Positions 21,604 through 35,758 of a stretch of DNA of 64,000 bases are shown here, piece by piece. The DNA lies in assembly GCA_009760855.2 (NCBI GenBank), contig WPIO01000009.1, positions 2,604,501-2,668,500 of the forward strand, in the 5' to 3' direction. The translations under genes and the position numbers were made by a program. Below the pieces are notes generated by a model. That model searched no databases. It saw only the letters and a list, made by a program, of their open reading frames with translations, and was not told the DNA's origin. Position 1 is the first letter of the stretch, and the number at the start of each line of letters is the position of its first letter. This stretch comes from Cristatella mucedo. Its lineage: Eukaryota > Bryozoa > Phylactolaemata > Cristatellidae.

Positions 21604-22366
21604 TCTGGATATGCAGCCACAAGTGACAAGCCATGCACGACATGTTGTTTGACGACGATATCTAAAACTCTGCTGCGACTGATAGCCAACTGGCTTTTTG
21701 CTTTGCCTCTCAGGCAAGAGCGCGAGTGAAATCGAGACCTCTGGTGGCATATACTCCCTACATTTGTGCACTACTTTTGTCGATAGCTCACCTTGTAGCG
21801 AATGGTCATACTGCTTTTTGCTTTGGCTGTGTACAGGCAGATGCCTGCTCTTGACATTCTTGAGGTAGCAAACGCATTTAAGTGTCGCTAGATATTAGGA
21901 CTTACACCCGCAATCCAAAACATGAGACTACGTGGGTGCCTTCAGAGTAATTCGTGTACGCAGTGCTATATGAACTCGCATCTGATAAGCTAGAGCACTT
22001 ATCATCGAGAGACCGATTCGCCCACACCTCAGTTTACCTTTTCTAGCTCACATTTCTAGGCGTTTCTATGGTCGGGTTTCTAGACATGCACTTAGTGGAT
22101 CGGTCAACTGCTGACACTTCTAGTACCCAAGGCGGGTTTACCAAAGAAGCCTGCCTGCAAGCTAGACAATTGCTCTTTCAAATTCCATTGGAGAACGAAG
22201 GTTACTTTGAGATCCGTACCCATCCGTGTTATGCTCGCACGAGCGTGCCCAGGCAGCCCACTGCTAGTGGCAATCGTGTATTGGGAGGCAGCCAGCATTG
22301 TGCACAGATGACTTGTTACGAAAGCCCTGGCCACGACTGTCAACCTACGGCCACTCCTTCGCATGA

Positions 22367-24123
<1,757 letters not shown>

Positions 24124-24400
24124 GTGGAACTGCCTGCCGGCCGCCCGGCCGTGAGCGCTAGCGACTCGGACTGGCGACTGCGCACCGTGCAGAGGCCTGC
24201 TGCCTCCCTCTGCCTGCCGCGCCGAAGCTCGCCCATCTTTTCGAAGCTTTCTTTTTTCAGTTTTGTTTTCCTGTTGTTTTCAGCCTAGTCGCCGCACAGC
24301 AAAGATTGCATCATTCACGGGCACGCGGCCGGTGGGCGTTCAGGTAGCAAGCACAGAATATGTCAGCGCACACTAGAGAACACTCTCCCGCGAGCGAGCG

Positions 24401-24407
24401 CACACAC

Positions 24408-24466
<59 letters not shown>
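24401..24466. repeat. (CA)n microsatellite in TMEM229B 3' UTR
   Basis: About 30 CA units between the stop codon and the AATAAA at 24713. Confidence 0.9.
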
Positions 24467-24468
<2 letters not shown>

Positions 24469-24712
24469 CGCACACGAGGGCAACAAGTAAAAAGGCTTGT
24501 CCCATGCACAAGGGCGGGTTTCGGAGGCCGGCCAGTTTGTACCGGTCACAACCGACTCTCGATTCCACGCAGTCGGAACAGCTCTGGCTAGCACGGCTGC
24601 ATGAGCACGACCCCGCAGCCGCTATCACTGTTGCCGCTGCAAACCAGAGCTCTGTCGCGCCCGCCGCTCATGCGTCCACCTGATGCAGACATGAAACAGC
24701 CGAGTTTATCAC

Positions 24713-24718
24713 AATAAA
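24713..24718 (+). terminator. Polyadenylation signal AATAAA, TMEM229B-like gene
   Basis: AATAAA 590 nt after the TGA; no earlier plus-strand AATAAA was seen. Confidence 0.5.
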
Positions 24719-25365
24719 TCTGGTCTCAGCCATTCACCATCAATGCATGGCTAGCCGAGTCAAGCGACCACAGAAGCAGCAGCACATGCTGCAAGCTGGA
24801 TTGCAGAGCAAAGCCTCGGCGCTGCCACGGTCAATACCGAATGCACAGCCGAGGCGATGGAGCAAACTCGCAACAGCAGTGAAGGATGAAAGAGAGAGCG
24901 GCTGGCAGCACTTCATTTCGGATTAGTCCTCGACGGTCTGCAAAACTGCCCGGCCGCTGCAGCCGAGTGCAGACTGCTCCGTGTCCACGGGGCGACCACT
25001 TTCAGCGCAGCCGCACCCGAGGCAGAGGCTGCGCACTCGCGAAGCCGGCTCGGACTGGGCGACTGGCCTGGGCGTGTGTCGAACGGCAACCGTCATCGCA
25101 CGTGCCAGCGTAGCACCCCAGATCTTCCCCCGCCACCGCAGGGGGGAGGTGCAGCTTCGAGCGACCCGTGGCTCGCTGGCGACAAGCGGCTCGCCGCCGC
25201 GGCGCTGCTTGCACACAAGGCGCTCCTTCTCAGCCAGCCAGCCATCGCTAAGCAGGCTAGCGTATCTTGCGATGGGCGAGCAGCAGTCACGTGCCACCGC
25301 CTCTGCGGTCGGCCTGAGTTAGCCTCGCCTACGCTCGCTCCTCAACGAGCACTGCCATGCCCGGC

Positions 25366-27974
25366 TCACGTAGCAGAGCTTCCGCCGCCGGCAGCGGCAG
25401 ATTTCAGCGCGAACGACACTCCGCACGAGCAGCCTTGCTCCGCTTTCGGGTTCCTGACGACGCGAAAGGACGAGCGGATGAGCTCGGCCTGGTAGTCCAC
25501 CGTGGCGCCGCGGACGAAATCGAGCGACTGCTGGTCGATGAGCACCCGGGCGCCCGAGCTCGGGTCCACTATCAGCCTGCTCGAGGCGGCAACAAAGAAG
25601 GCTCGTGGAAAGGCCCGGGCGAGCACGAAGCGGCTCCAAGCGACGACGAGCGGGCGGGCGCGCGACAGTGTGTCAGCTCGCGCATGCACTCATTCGTTGC
25701 GCCAGCGTCGGCTCAGCCAGCCAGTGGTAGGACTCTGCTCGAGGGCGCCGAGTTGGAACGCGACAGAAATGGCTCGGCGTGGGGAGGCGAGCAGGTGGCA
25801 TGGGCAAGCAACAGCCAACACTAGGTACAGCAAGGCAGCTGTACTCACAAATCCTCACTGGATGGCGACTGTAAGCTCTCAGGCAATGCGTCGATGCTAA
25901 ACTTGTACTGAAACCCTGAGCATCCTCCTCCGTCGACGGTCAGTCGAAGTGCCTCGGCAGAGCCAGCGCCGCCGCTGCTGCCATCGCTGCACACCTTTCG
26001 GATTTGCTGAAACGCCGCAATTCATGCTGCTCAGCTGGTGCTGCTGCTGCTGCTGCTGCTGCCACAGCCTACTCAGAATAGGTTGCACTGGACCGTAAGT
26101 CGGCAGTCCCGCGGCTCCTGACAGCAACAGCTGCCGAGCAGGCTTAACTATGAGAATGAAGCGCAACACAAAGACGGTGCCTTTGCGAGTCCTGAATCAA
26201 CAGGGAAACAACAGCATGAACCAACCCGGTCCCGAGGCCTCACAGCAACCGTACTGGAAAGTGTACAGATACAATAATTTAATAACAAGAAATTTAATAA
26301 TAACTAGACTGGTAATAATATTAATACATCCGAGCCGAGGCTGTTATGCCCCCTGCTTTGTCAGTTGGCTAAAAGCCACCATGTACCCTTTGCTAGGTTA
26401 AGGAAGCCCATGGGAATTGCCACGATACAGATTCACTAGAGTACAAGTAAAAGTCCCATGATTCAACAGGCTCGTTTACATATAGCATAGTAGCAGACAA
26501 GCCTATGCGACTATCACCACCGGGGATAAGTGCAATAAAGGATTATCTGCAGCAGGATTCAAACCCGCGACACGCTTCTGCAAGCACCTTTTCCATGTGC
26601 TAAGAGCCAGGGGTGCAGAATGGAAGCCGAATAGTGTATACGAGTGAGCTCACACTTTTTGGGTTGACCAACCATAGAACTTGGCCGAGGGGTAAGGTCT
26701 ATGTCATGTCTATGTAAGGTCACTCTTCACAACTCAGGTCGTGGGGTGAAATTATATTCAACAGCCACGCTTTTATTGCGGCAAAAGAGCCTTCACTTCT
26801 AGTAGGCAATCATAAATTGCCTACTACAAGACTCCAGCCAACGACCTGGATTGTGAGGTGTGATGTGAGTACCCTGTCCCTGTGCGCACATCCAAGGTCT
26901 GACTAAGCACGTCTGGCCCAACTTGTGAAAGGTAGCCCTGCCCAAGCACAGGACCTTTGCTCCGATTGGGCAGCTGACTGAGTCAAGCTGCCTATCTGAG
27001 ATTCTCATAGCTGGAGTACTGCGTGCTTTGGTGGGCCGGCGGCACTGGTCGAATTGGTAATTGCCGGCTAGCCGAAGCTAGAAGATCATCGAACAGGATC
27101 GGCCGCAGACCAACAACAGGGTAGTAGCTAAGCAAAATTCGAATCAATATGAGCTACGAAGGCATCACGTGAACAGTGGTTCAGGCGTACTGCTAGGAGA
27201 ACGCAGCTGAACACCTCGGCAAAGATGAATTTCCTGCACCGTTCGTTCAGATAGTCTACACCACTCACCAGGAAAAGCTATCTCAATCCTCTGCTGGTAT
27301 CAGCTACTTCTACTGTTGTATAGACCAACTCCTAGCAGTTAACCACGTACGATCAAAGGCACTGATCATTCGCCAGGCTATAAAGCCACAATATGGGCCA
27401 CAGATCCACGTCAGTGGGTGTGGTATACATGACAAACCACATTCCCGGTGATTTCCTAATCACCAAACAGAGCAGCTAGAAACAAGCGAACAGTACAGTG
27501 AAGCTAACCCGTCTATGGAACGACTAACTACAAGCAGCAGGAAAAATACAGTTGCGTCAGCTATCGAATGTCTGCGATATAGTTCGTCGTCACCGGCAAG
27601 CGACAGTGACACTGACTATTTGACATACCGAACTGTGGTATCGCGACAAGCTCGGCCCCACCACTATTCCTCCGCGACAAGCAGATGACATATTGGTCTC
27701 AGGCACACTCAGAGACGCTGGTGAACTGCCATCTGTTTGCCTACCTTTACACACGACTCAGTAAGAATAAGATTGTCAGGGGAAGGAGTCACTTTCGTGA
27801 AGCTTCGGGTAGCGCATTGACTGAGCACGTTCCTTCCGATTCTAAAACCACAGTAAGGGAGAGGAATTTCGCGGCCATCATAAGTAATTGACTAAAAACC
27901 AGGTCGACTGCGCTAAGCTAGCGGCAGAAGCGAGTTCGACTTTACCTGCGGCAAGAACGGAACAAGGCGGCCAT
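25366..27974 (-). CDS. ISCA2: Mitochondrial iron-sulfur cluster assembly protein ISCA2, 4 exons
   Basis: Minus-strand exons in order: 27974-27946, 27820-27745, 26006-25849, 25576-25366. All junctions are GT-AG and keep phase, giving 157 residues (human 154). Residues 1-20 are basic and lack acids ([12 protein letters not shown]), fitting a mitochondrial presequence. The A-type ISC domain follows: [44 protein letters not shown] and [18 protein letters not shown], then CSCG. The three conserved cysteines (Cys64, Cys137, Cys139) are present. ISCA2 works with ISCA1 and IBA57 in mitochondrial [4Fe-4S] cluster maturation. RSSF.V..NP.A.QGCSCG distinguishes it from ISCA1. The C terminus extends about 11 small residues past the usual end. 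Convergent with TMEM229B. Confidence 0.95.
26037..26062. repeat. (CTG)n short tract
   Basis: About eight CTG units in the ISCA2 intron between exons 2 and 3, close to the exon 3 acceptor. Confidence 0.9.
26470..26870 (-). repeat. Two degraded SINE-A-like copies in ISCA2 intron 2
   Basis: AACAGGCTCGTTTACATATA ... CTATCACCACCGGGGATAAG ... GGATTCAAACCCGCGACAC (about 26470-26620), and AACAGCCACGCTTTTATTGC ... AGAGCCTTCACTTCTAGTAG (about 26758-26870). Both follow reverse-strand SINE-A order but are strongly diverged. Confidence 0.45.
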
Positions 27975-28040
27975 GACAGTAGGTTTGTGTTATTGCCCGA
28001 TCACGCGATTGTGATTGGTCAGTCGCAGCCACGCCCCATT
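27975..28040 (-). promoter_or_regulatory. ISCA2 proximal promoter: CCAAT box and GC box
   Basis: On the minus strand a CCAAT box (ATTGG on plus, 28014-28018) lies about 40 nt upstream of the ATG. A GC/KLF-type box (CCACGCCCC on plus, 28029-28037) lies about 15 nt further out. There is no TATA box, as is usual for housekeeping genes. Activity is inferred. Confidence 0.5.
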
Positions 28041-29145
28041 TGGAGGTTCCGCCTTACTTGGAAGTGGGCTGGCTGCTCAGCAGAAAACATGCACACCAAA
28101 CCAAGAGTGAAGTGACCCAAATGGTCATTGCCGAACTGCTCCTACGGAGAGGCTACCCTTATACCGCCTATGCTCACGCGAGTCGCCCTTTTTTCGGTAT
28201 GATTGTGTAGATTTGCTACGAACAAGAGTGGAGGAATGAATGTCCAGCTCCAGAATGTCTTTCCCACAAGCCCTAGTCACCGATTCCAGACCCAACAACC
28301 GAACGACAGATGCTTTCAGAACAAGCGCCTCGTAGCACGGCTAACAAAAGACAGGAGCAACATCTACGCACACAGGTATCCAGACGATAGCCGATACTGA
28401 GTGCAACCAATATTGCCCATACCTCAGAAATCTATGCAAACGATTGCGTGAGTGTGTCTGGCTCTACTCATCCGGTTTAACTCCCATCAGCTCATCGAAT
28501 AGTCAATACAAGAACCATTAAGAGACCTTACGGACGGCCCTTTAATGACAAGCCTCTACGTATGACTCAAATCTTGAATAGGCTTACGTAACGTGTGCAT
28601 CGCAAACACGAAGCCTCTGATATAAGCGATTCCAGTACTTACAAAACGGAAACAGAATATAACCTCTAACGGCCAAATAATCCGAGGCTGGATGGTACCG
28701 TGTGCATTTCCCACGCAAGTCCCGGGGGGGGGGGGCAGCGCCCACCGAAATTCCCCAGTTGAAGTCTGCAGACAATACTTGTCCCATTCCCAGGCCACTC
28801 TTATAGTCCGATGCAGGCTTTTTCTCTTCTCAAAAACTCTAAAGACAAAACTCATAAAACGTTCGCGACTCCCTATCTCACCGAGGGGTCATCCTACATT
28901 GAGCGACCCAGGCTGGCAAGACCATCAAGACAAGCCTGCAAAATATGACACGTGAATTAGTTAATTACTAGGGATGCAGCAATGCGGAAAACGGCGAGTG
29001 CAGGCCACGTAAAAACCAAGTTCATAGTGCATTAGTAATTGAATAACTTCACACTCATTGTATTTCGTTATGCGCGAAATAAATCAAAGTCTTTGGCGCT
29101 TGTAGCCAGAGTGACCCGAAGCCTTCGCCTTTGTTTCATCATATT

Positions 29146-29594
29146 AATAATAATAATAATAATACATTTGATAAAGCGCCCTCGGAGAACTCAATCTCTT
29201 TCCAGGCACTTTACACTTGCTGCAAACGGAGCACGATCGGATGCTTCGTGGTAGTATACTGAACAACAATAAACAAGTAAACAACATGAATAACATGGTT
29301 AGGGGTGACATACACAGGGTCAGCATGCAAGTGTGGTTAGTAGCAGCATGCAACAGTGACAGCACCCATAAGCACATAAAGGACGAATCACAAGGACCCA
29401 CTAAATGCTGTGCTAAATAGGTGCGTTTTTAATTTCTTTTTAAATATGGTCAAGCCAGGAGATGTCGTGACGCAAGTCAGGAGTGAGTTCCAGGCTTTTG
29501 GAGCATACGAACTAAAGGCACGGTCCCCAAAGAATTTGAGGTTTGTACGAAGTATAGATAAACAATTAGACTCCGAAAATCGGGCGGTATTCCT
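29146..29594 (-). mobile_element. L2/CR1-like LINE, 3' fragment
   Basis: (AAT)n, then CTCGGAGAACTCAATCTCTT tail and the reverse-strand ORF2 C-terminal block (TNLKFFGDRAFSSYAPKAWN, SPGLTIFKKKLKTHLF, AFSGSL). The 5' truncation point is at about 29594. Confidence 0.85.
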
Positions 29595-31271
29595 ATCCAA
29601 TCGCAGTGCAACGACGCGCGATGCAGCAAACGCCTCGCGGCCGGCAAGCCCATCCGAAATAGGACAGGCTGACTAAGCATTCTAGCAGCAGCGAGAGTCG
29701 ATGCGCTTCGCTTTTTGTGTGAGAGAGAGAGAGACGTGATCCAGAGATCTCAATGCGAGGTACACCCAGCGAGCATCAATAATAGCTTATCAATCGAGCC
29801 AAATCCAGCGCGCAGCTGCGAAGGCTCACTTAGTGGCGGGTGCTTGAGTAGACGCCGCCAATTCCTCACGCACGGACAAAAAGATTTCCGTTTGCAGTGA
29901 CAACAACGATTAAAAAAGAGTTCGGTCAACCACCGCGTGGTTTTGTCGCTTCTGCACGAAAATGGAGACGGCGCTTTTTATTCGCTTCCTCCCACGGTAC
30001 GGGTGCGCTTCCTTTTACCTACGAGTTCAGCATAAACCTTCGGGCGGAAAGCATCTTAGAAATTCCCGCTTCAGCTGCTTATAGCTATGCTATATTTAGA
30101 GTAACTTTCTGAAAGCATCTTAGTGTGCTAATTCATCCCTAAGGGTCGTCACCTACTGATAATTCAACGTCAAGAGTAATCATAAAGTCCGGTCCTTCCG
30201 CGATCCTTTTAGGGGGTTCCGTTTTTTAGCTGTTATGTAATGTAATCATACCTAGAGGCATGCGCGCTACCGAAGGCTAAATGGCCAGCCGCCATTCCAA
30301 ATGTGGCGCAAGGTAGTAGTAATAAGTTGACGAGAAAGAGTACTGACAGGTACATAGAGGTCGCCGGGGCTGACTAGTTGAGCCGCGCCTTTTTGGCAGT
30401 TCAATGGGACTTGGACGCCACATTACCGAGGGCGTTCCTCTTGCCTGCGGGCGCTGGCTGCTTGTCGCCCCGGAATGCCTGTAATAAATTTCTTTGCGAA
30501 TATTATAGGGTAAGAGATTTAAGTAGTAAGCTGTCGTTAAAGCTGCTCGAACGCCGATAATTAAGATGCCTTAGTGCGGTGTTTTTACGAAACGGGCCGA
30601 CGTATGCTGCTGCGGGCAGTTGTTACATGCTGAAAGTGAAAAACGATCGCATTCATAGCTACGCAGTCACCTCATGCAAGCTTGCCCGGGCGCCAGCCTC
30701 AAGGACCGATTTCAGTGCAATCGGGCAGTCCGAGATTAGGCGCTAGATTAGGGCGCTTCCCGGGGCTGCTATCATGGTGCATCAGTTCGGCTGCCCATCA
30801 TAATCTGGCTGCATTTTCCCGTCCATGGAAACCTTTTGTAGAGAAACAGCAAGTCGACTGCGATGGCGCAGCCGCTAGTAAAGGAATACAGTCGTCCCTC
30901 GCCTCTTTGCCCTTCGACTTTCGTGGCTTGACTCTGTAGCAGTTTCTTTCAAATATATTCATTAAAAATTTGATCGAGATAGTGAAAATGATTGGTTGTG
31001 AATCAATTGTACGCCCCTGTATTAAAAATAAATTTACTGTACGTATGGGTTGTAAATTTATGCATTCGAGCACCCCCGCAAATTCTTCAATGCTAGGTGC
31101 AGCCGCTCGACCACTCCTACTGTGCGGGCAAGAAAGATTTTCCAAAAAAAATCGGTTCCGGTGAAGCAAGGCCGATCAGAGCGTGCTGTTCACTGATTAG
31201 CTATTCTATTCTCCCCATATCTTGGCCTCTGATTGGCTCAGCCTCGCGCAAGTTCATATTGGAGTCTAGCG

Positions 31272-31408
31272 CTGGTTTGGCCCAGAGGTTAAGGTGTTCG
31301 CCCCAACCAAGGTCTGGCCGAGGTCATGGGCTCGAGCCCCGAGGTATATTTGAAGCGCCTGAATATGGATTAAGTTATCTTAGGTCGTTATACAAATGAA
31401 TTATTTAT
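31272..31408 (+). repeat. SINE-B, well preserved
   Basis: GGTTTGGCCCAGAGGTTAAG (A-box region), GGTCATGGGCTCGAGCCCC (B-box region), AAGCGCCTGAATATGGATTA and ACAAATGAATTATTT tail. Confidence 0.85.
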
Positions 31409-33137
31409 ATCCAATATTTGCAAGTTCGTATTCTTATCTAATATATTGGGTAATACGAGTGTAATCGTGACTCAACGGGTGGGGTTTCATCTCCATGGGG
31501 CTTAATAATGTTAAAAACCGTATTTAAGGGTCGTAAAAAGGTTTTCTATGTTCTAACTACGCAAATATTGTATTTATAACTGACAAATCCTACTCCGCGG
31601 AAATTCACTTAACGCGGTAGAGTCTGGAACTGATTAACCCAGAAAAAAGCGACAACAATCATTCATTAATATAGCCATTCATTCATTTACAAAGCTAAGG
31701 GTTTCGTTGTCGTGCTTTGGGAAAGCCTAAATACATAAACTGGGTGCCTTTTTTCATCAGCCGCAGATGATTAACAGAAAGTGCGAATTTAAAAAGTCTG
31801 ATTTATTTTGGTGTAAGTTACATAAAAAGAAATTGGCTAATGGAGGACGGTTTGGGACGAGCAATTACCAAATGTCACTGCACATAGAGAAATCTTCAGT
31901 GAGTCTTTATTGACTTTAACTCAGACACTTACTAAACACTGTAATCTTTACTATTGTACCTTGACGAAAAGGATTAGATAACTCCGCATAGAGCTGTAAT
32001 GGAAAGTTGTTCAAGTGACATCACACGGTTAACGTCTAAAGAAGCACTCGTTTTTTGCAGTAAGAACACTACTTTAGACAACCTCAGAAGCAAAAATTCT
32101 ATTCCAGCGCTCGTTCTGCACACTAGTGCCTCTTTGTCAGCACGCTTTGTCAGGCGCTTGTGGTCAGGTGCCACGGGGGTACTGGAACTAGATGGAGAGT
32201 GAGTCTCTGCTCAAGGAAACGCTCAGCTCGCCGTCAATGGCGCCCAAATTAGTTGCCTCTTTTGAATGAAAAACTTTCAGGCACTGTATTTTTCAACGTT
32301 ATCAATCACTATCTGATCGAAAGATGCTGTATCAATTGTGCTAAGAACTTCTGAATTTTCATGGCTGTAGAAATTAATCTTATTCTTAAAATAAGAGTTG
32401 GTCATTCTTATGAGGCCTATCCCAGCTACCCAATTCATGTCTGTTTCATAAGAACACAAATTAGCTGGGAATACAAAAACATCTTAAACTGAGATCCAAC
32501 TGACTTACTAAGAGAGTATAAATTATAAGTATTGTTAAAAACAGACTTACAGTATAGTCCTTTTATATACAATTGTATTCGAGTTAATTTGAATGAGATT
32601 AATATTTGTTTCTTGAAATCGGCACATAAGGTCTGCATACAGCTTTTTAATCTGAAATTCACTTTTCTAGAAGAGGAGCTAGCGGGATTCCTAATGATCT
32701 TTGGCTTAATTTAAAATGGAACCCGGCATACTTCCTCTGGGATTAATTGACTTTGCAAACTAACTCGTTTCTTTTTTTCATGTTCTGATCGATTATTTCT
32801 GTCAGCATTGCATCGATCATCTTAAATTCGGTTTGCACCTTACCCTGTCCTAATGTTCATACTATTTACTGTCGCTTTCACTTATGTCAAGTCTGCCACA
32901 CAGCATCAGACTAATCTCTAAATAATTGACGCTCTTATTTATTGATGCCGATTAATATATATCCATGTAAACTTGGTTTTACTTCATTGGTAAGGCGCTA
33001 ATACTTCACGGCCCAAGTCATGAGTATTCATCCTACGAAATGCAGTCCATATTGCCAGCTTCAGCAGGGAGAAATCCACGGAGACTTTCTTGCCGCAATC
33101 AAAATCACTGAATCGTAAGCGAATTCCCTATTCACTT

Positions 33138-34105
33138 TAATAATAATAATAATAATAATAGTGCACTTAATAAAGGCCCTCAGAGAACTCAATCTCTTCT
33201 TTCTAGACGCTTTACATTTGCTGCAAAGGGACATGCAATGGAATAGTGAGTAATATCATGCTTGATAAACAATTAACATGAGTAAAATGGTTAGGGGTGA
33301 CACGCACAGGGTCAGCATGCAAATGTGGTTAGTGGCAGCATGCACAGTGTCAGCACGCATAAGCACATCAAGGATGAATCAGAGGGACCCACTAAATGCT
33401 GTCCTAAATAGGTGTGTTTGTAAGTTCTTTTTAAATGTGGTCAAGTCAGGGGATGTTGTGACGCAAGTCGGGAGGGAGTTCCAGGCTTTGCGAGCATACG
33501 AACTAAAGGCATGGTCTCCAAAGGATTTCAGGTTTGTACGAGGTATTGGTAGAGTGTTGGTTTCCGAAAAGCGGGTGGTACTATGTTTGGCCTGGTCGGG
33601 GAGTAGATCTGAAAGATAGGCTGAGCCAAATAATGAAGTGACCTAAAAGTGAGCGACAAAACTTTGAAGTCGATCCGTTGCTTGACTGGTAGCCATTGCA
33701 GGTCGGCGAGAAGTGGTGTGATGTGGCAACTGTGACGCTCACGACAGACAAGCCTAGCAGCAGAGTTTTGCACCAGCTGCAATCGCCTGATTGCACATGG
33801 CGGTAGGCCAGTAAGCAGTGAGTTACAGAAGTCAAGACGGGATGTCACAAATGTAAGGACCATTTTAGATGTGGTATCCTTATCTAAACAAGCCCGAATT
33901 TTAGCAATGTTATGTAGCTGAAAGTAGGCAGATTTGACTATGGAGCTGATGTGGTCGTCTAACGAGAGGTCACTTTGGAACATGACACCTAGATTTCGAG
34001 CTGATTCAACAGGAGATATGCTGGCAGAGCCAATTTTGAGCGTCAGCCTTTCCAATGTATGAATCACACTGGGTTTGCCCATAACTAGTAAGTTAGTTTT
34101 ACTTT
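33138..34105 (-). mobile_element. L2/CR1-like LINE, 3' fragment (about 0.97 kb)
   Basis: The reverse strand encodes TNLLVMGKPSVIHTLERLTL, SARNLGVMFQSDLSLDDHIS, KMVLTFVTSRLDFCNSLLTG and LPVKQRIDFKVLSLTFRSLH. There is a frameshift near the C-terminal block. The tail has (AAT)n at 33138. Confidence 0.9.
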
Positions 34106-34458
34106 GCTTTACCTGAGTGTACTTACCAATGACTATGTATCCGTGCATGTACCTATTTAGCTATATATATTCAGTGCATTTGTATACATGCATAGTTTAT
34201 ATATTTACAAGTAATATGCATATTCAGGTACATAGAGCGATGAAAAGCAGAGCTTGTTTCGCAGTGATGACCCGAAATTACCTGTCCCGTGGCGCTGCGT
34301 CAACGGAGAACTAAAGAGGACTCAGTCTTTTGAAGGGGCGGCACACGTTTGAGGGCAGCACACAAGAATGTATTGTGATACATTTGGAATTAGGATTCTA
34401 GAAATAGACCAAGACATACGAAGAGTTTGCTATATATGTTATATAGTGTATTTGATTG

Positions 34459-34632
34459 ATGAGCCGTAGTGGCATAGTAGGTAAGGCGGTTGGTTTCACA
34501 ACCACGGTCCTGAGGCCGTGTGTTCGATTTTTGCGGTGAGCAATCCTTTATCGCCGCTGCAATCGGTGGTGATAGCCATAAAGGCTCGTCGGTCGCTATA
34601 CAAAAGAGGCTGCTTAATCAGCGAGTATTTTA
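34459..34632 (+). repeat. SINE-A copy with (TTTTA)n tail
   Basis: GATGAGCCGTAGTGGCATAG head, GTGTTCGATTTTTGC (mutated B box), AAGGCTCGTCGGTCGCTATA and AAAAGAGGCTGCTTAATCAG, then a (TTTTA)n end. Confidence 0.85.
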
Positions 34633-34797
34633 TTTTTATTTTTATTTTTTCTACACCAACGGGAGATAAAGCGACACAAAAATTTCAGTGCCTCAAAGAC
34701 TAAAGGCACCAGGATCATCGTCACCCTGCAAATAGTATTTTTAATGATGCTATATATTTAAGCAATGCTATTGGTTATTTCTTCTCAGACACGCCGT

Positions 34798-34940
34798 GTT
34801 GGTTTGGCCCAGAGGTTGAGCTGTTCGCCCCCCAAGAGGTCTGGCCGAGGTCGTGAGCTCAAGCCCCGTGGCATGTGTGAAGCACCCGTAGAGATACTAA
34901 ATTCTCTTAGGGCGCTATACAATTAAATTATATTTTGTAT
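34798..34940 (+). repeat. SINE-B copy
   Basis: GGTTTGGCCCAGAGGTTGAG, GAGGTCGTGAGCTCAAGCCC, CCGTAGAGATACTAAATTCT and GGGCGCTATACAATTAAATT. Confidence 0.85.
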
Positions 34941-35661
34941 AACGAGCTTTAATCCCCTTGATAGAGATTTGTTTCTCTATTTATTTCTCTTAGGGCACTA
35001 TACAAAAGACGTATTGCTAGTGTCATTCATCATGCTGGCCGTATCGAGGTCTTACAGTTGAAATTAGATTTAAATGTCGTAGTCAGGTATTAAAAATCTA
35101 CGTGGGCCGCCAATTTATTAGCAACAAGTTTATTGAGAACTTTCTACATGAACAGGAGAAGATTACTGATCTGTAAATGGATCAACATCAAATTGTCCGA
35201 GTAGCTTCCGAGCGATGATATAAGTAAATTATTGGCGAAATGTGTCATTCCTCAAAGAAAGCAATAGAAATATGGCAGACTTTAGGATTATAATTTGTCT
35301 TGTCGAAAAGGAGAGAGACTTTCGCTTGGATAAGACCTAAAAAGAAAGCATTTCTGCCATCTGAAATGACAGTAACACGCTCGAGAAGTTAGGAGTTGTC
35401 TACATCATTTTAGTTTGAAAAAGTAACAGTCTGCACAAATAGTGGCTATCAAACTTTCATTTCTGCAAGGCAGATCGGATTCACAAGTAAGAATACTAGA
35501 CTATTGAATTACTAAACGGCAGATCACGAGTTAGGATATGTTACACAGAGAATCTTTAAAGAGCATGGCTTGCAACCAAATATCAGTAATACATAGATTA
35601 GCCATTGAGTCATAGCCTATGGCTTACGAACTTGTACTTCATGAGATTTCGGATTTGAGTA

Positions 35662-35758
35662 TTGCAGTAGGCATTTCTTCATTGCTCACTGCAAGCAGAG
35701 TGATGGCCACAAATGCTTCTCTGCCGCTACATCAACAAGGCTGCTGAATCAGCTGACC
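35662..35758 (+). repeat. SINE-A 3' fragment
   Basis: GCTCACTGCAAGCAGAGTGA, ATGCTTCTCTGCCGCTACAT and AGGCTGCTGAATCAGCTGA match the SINE-A body. Confidence 0.5.

Noticed and set aside
24886-25824. Plus-strand ORFs at 24.9-25.8 kb
   Set aside because: They are antisense to the ISCA2 last exon and GC-rich flank; the minus frame carries the conserved protein.
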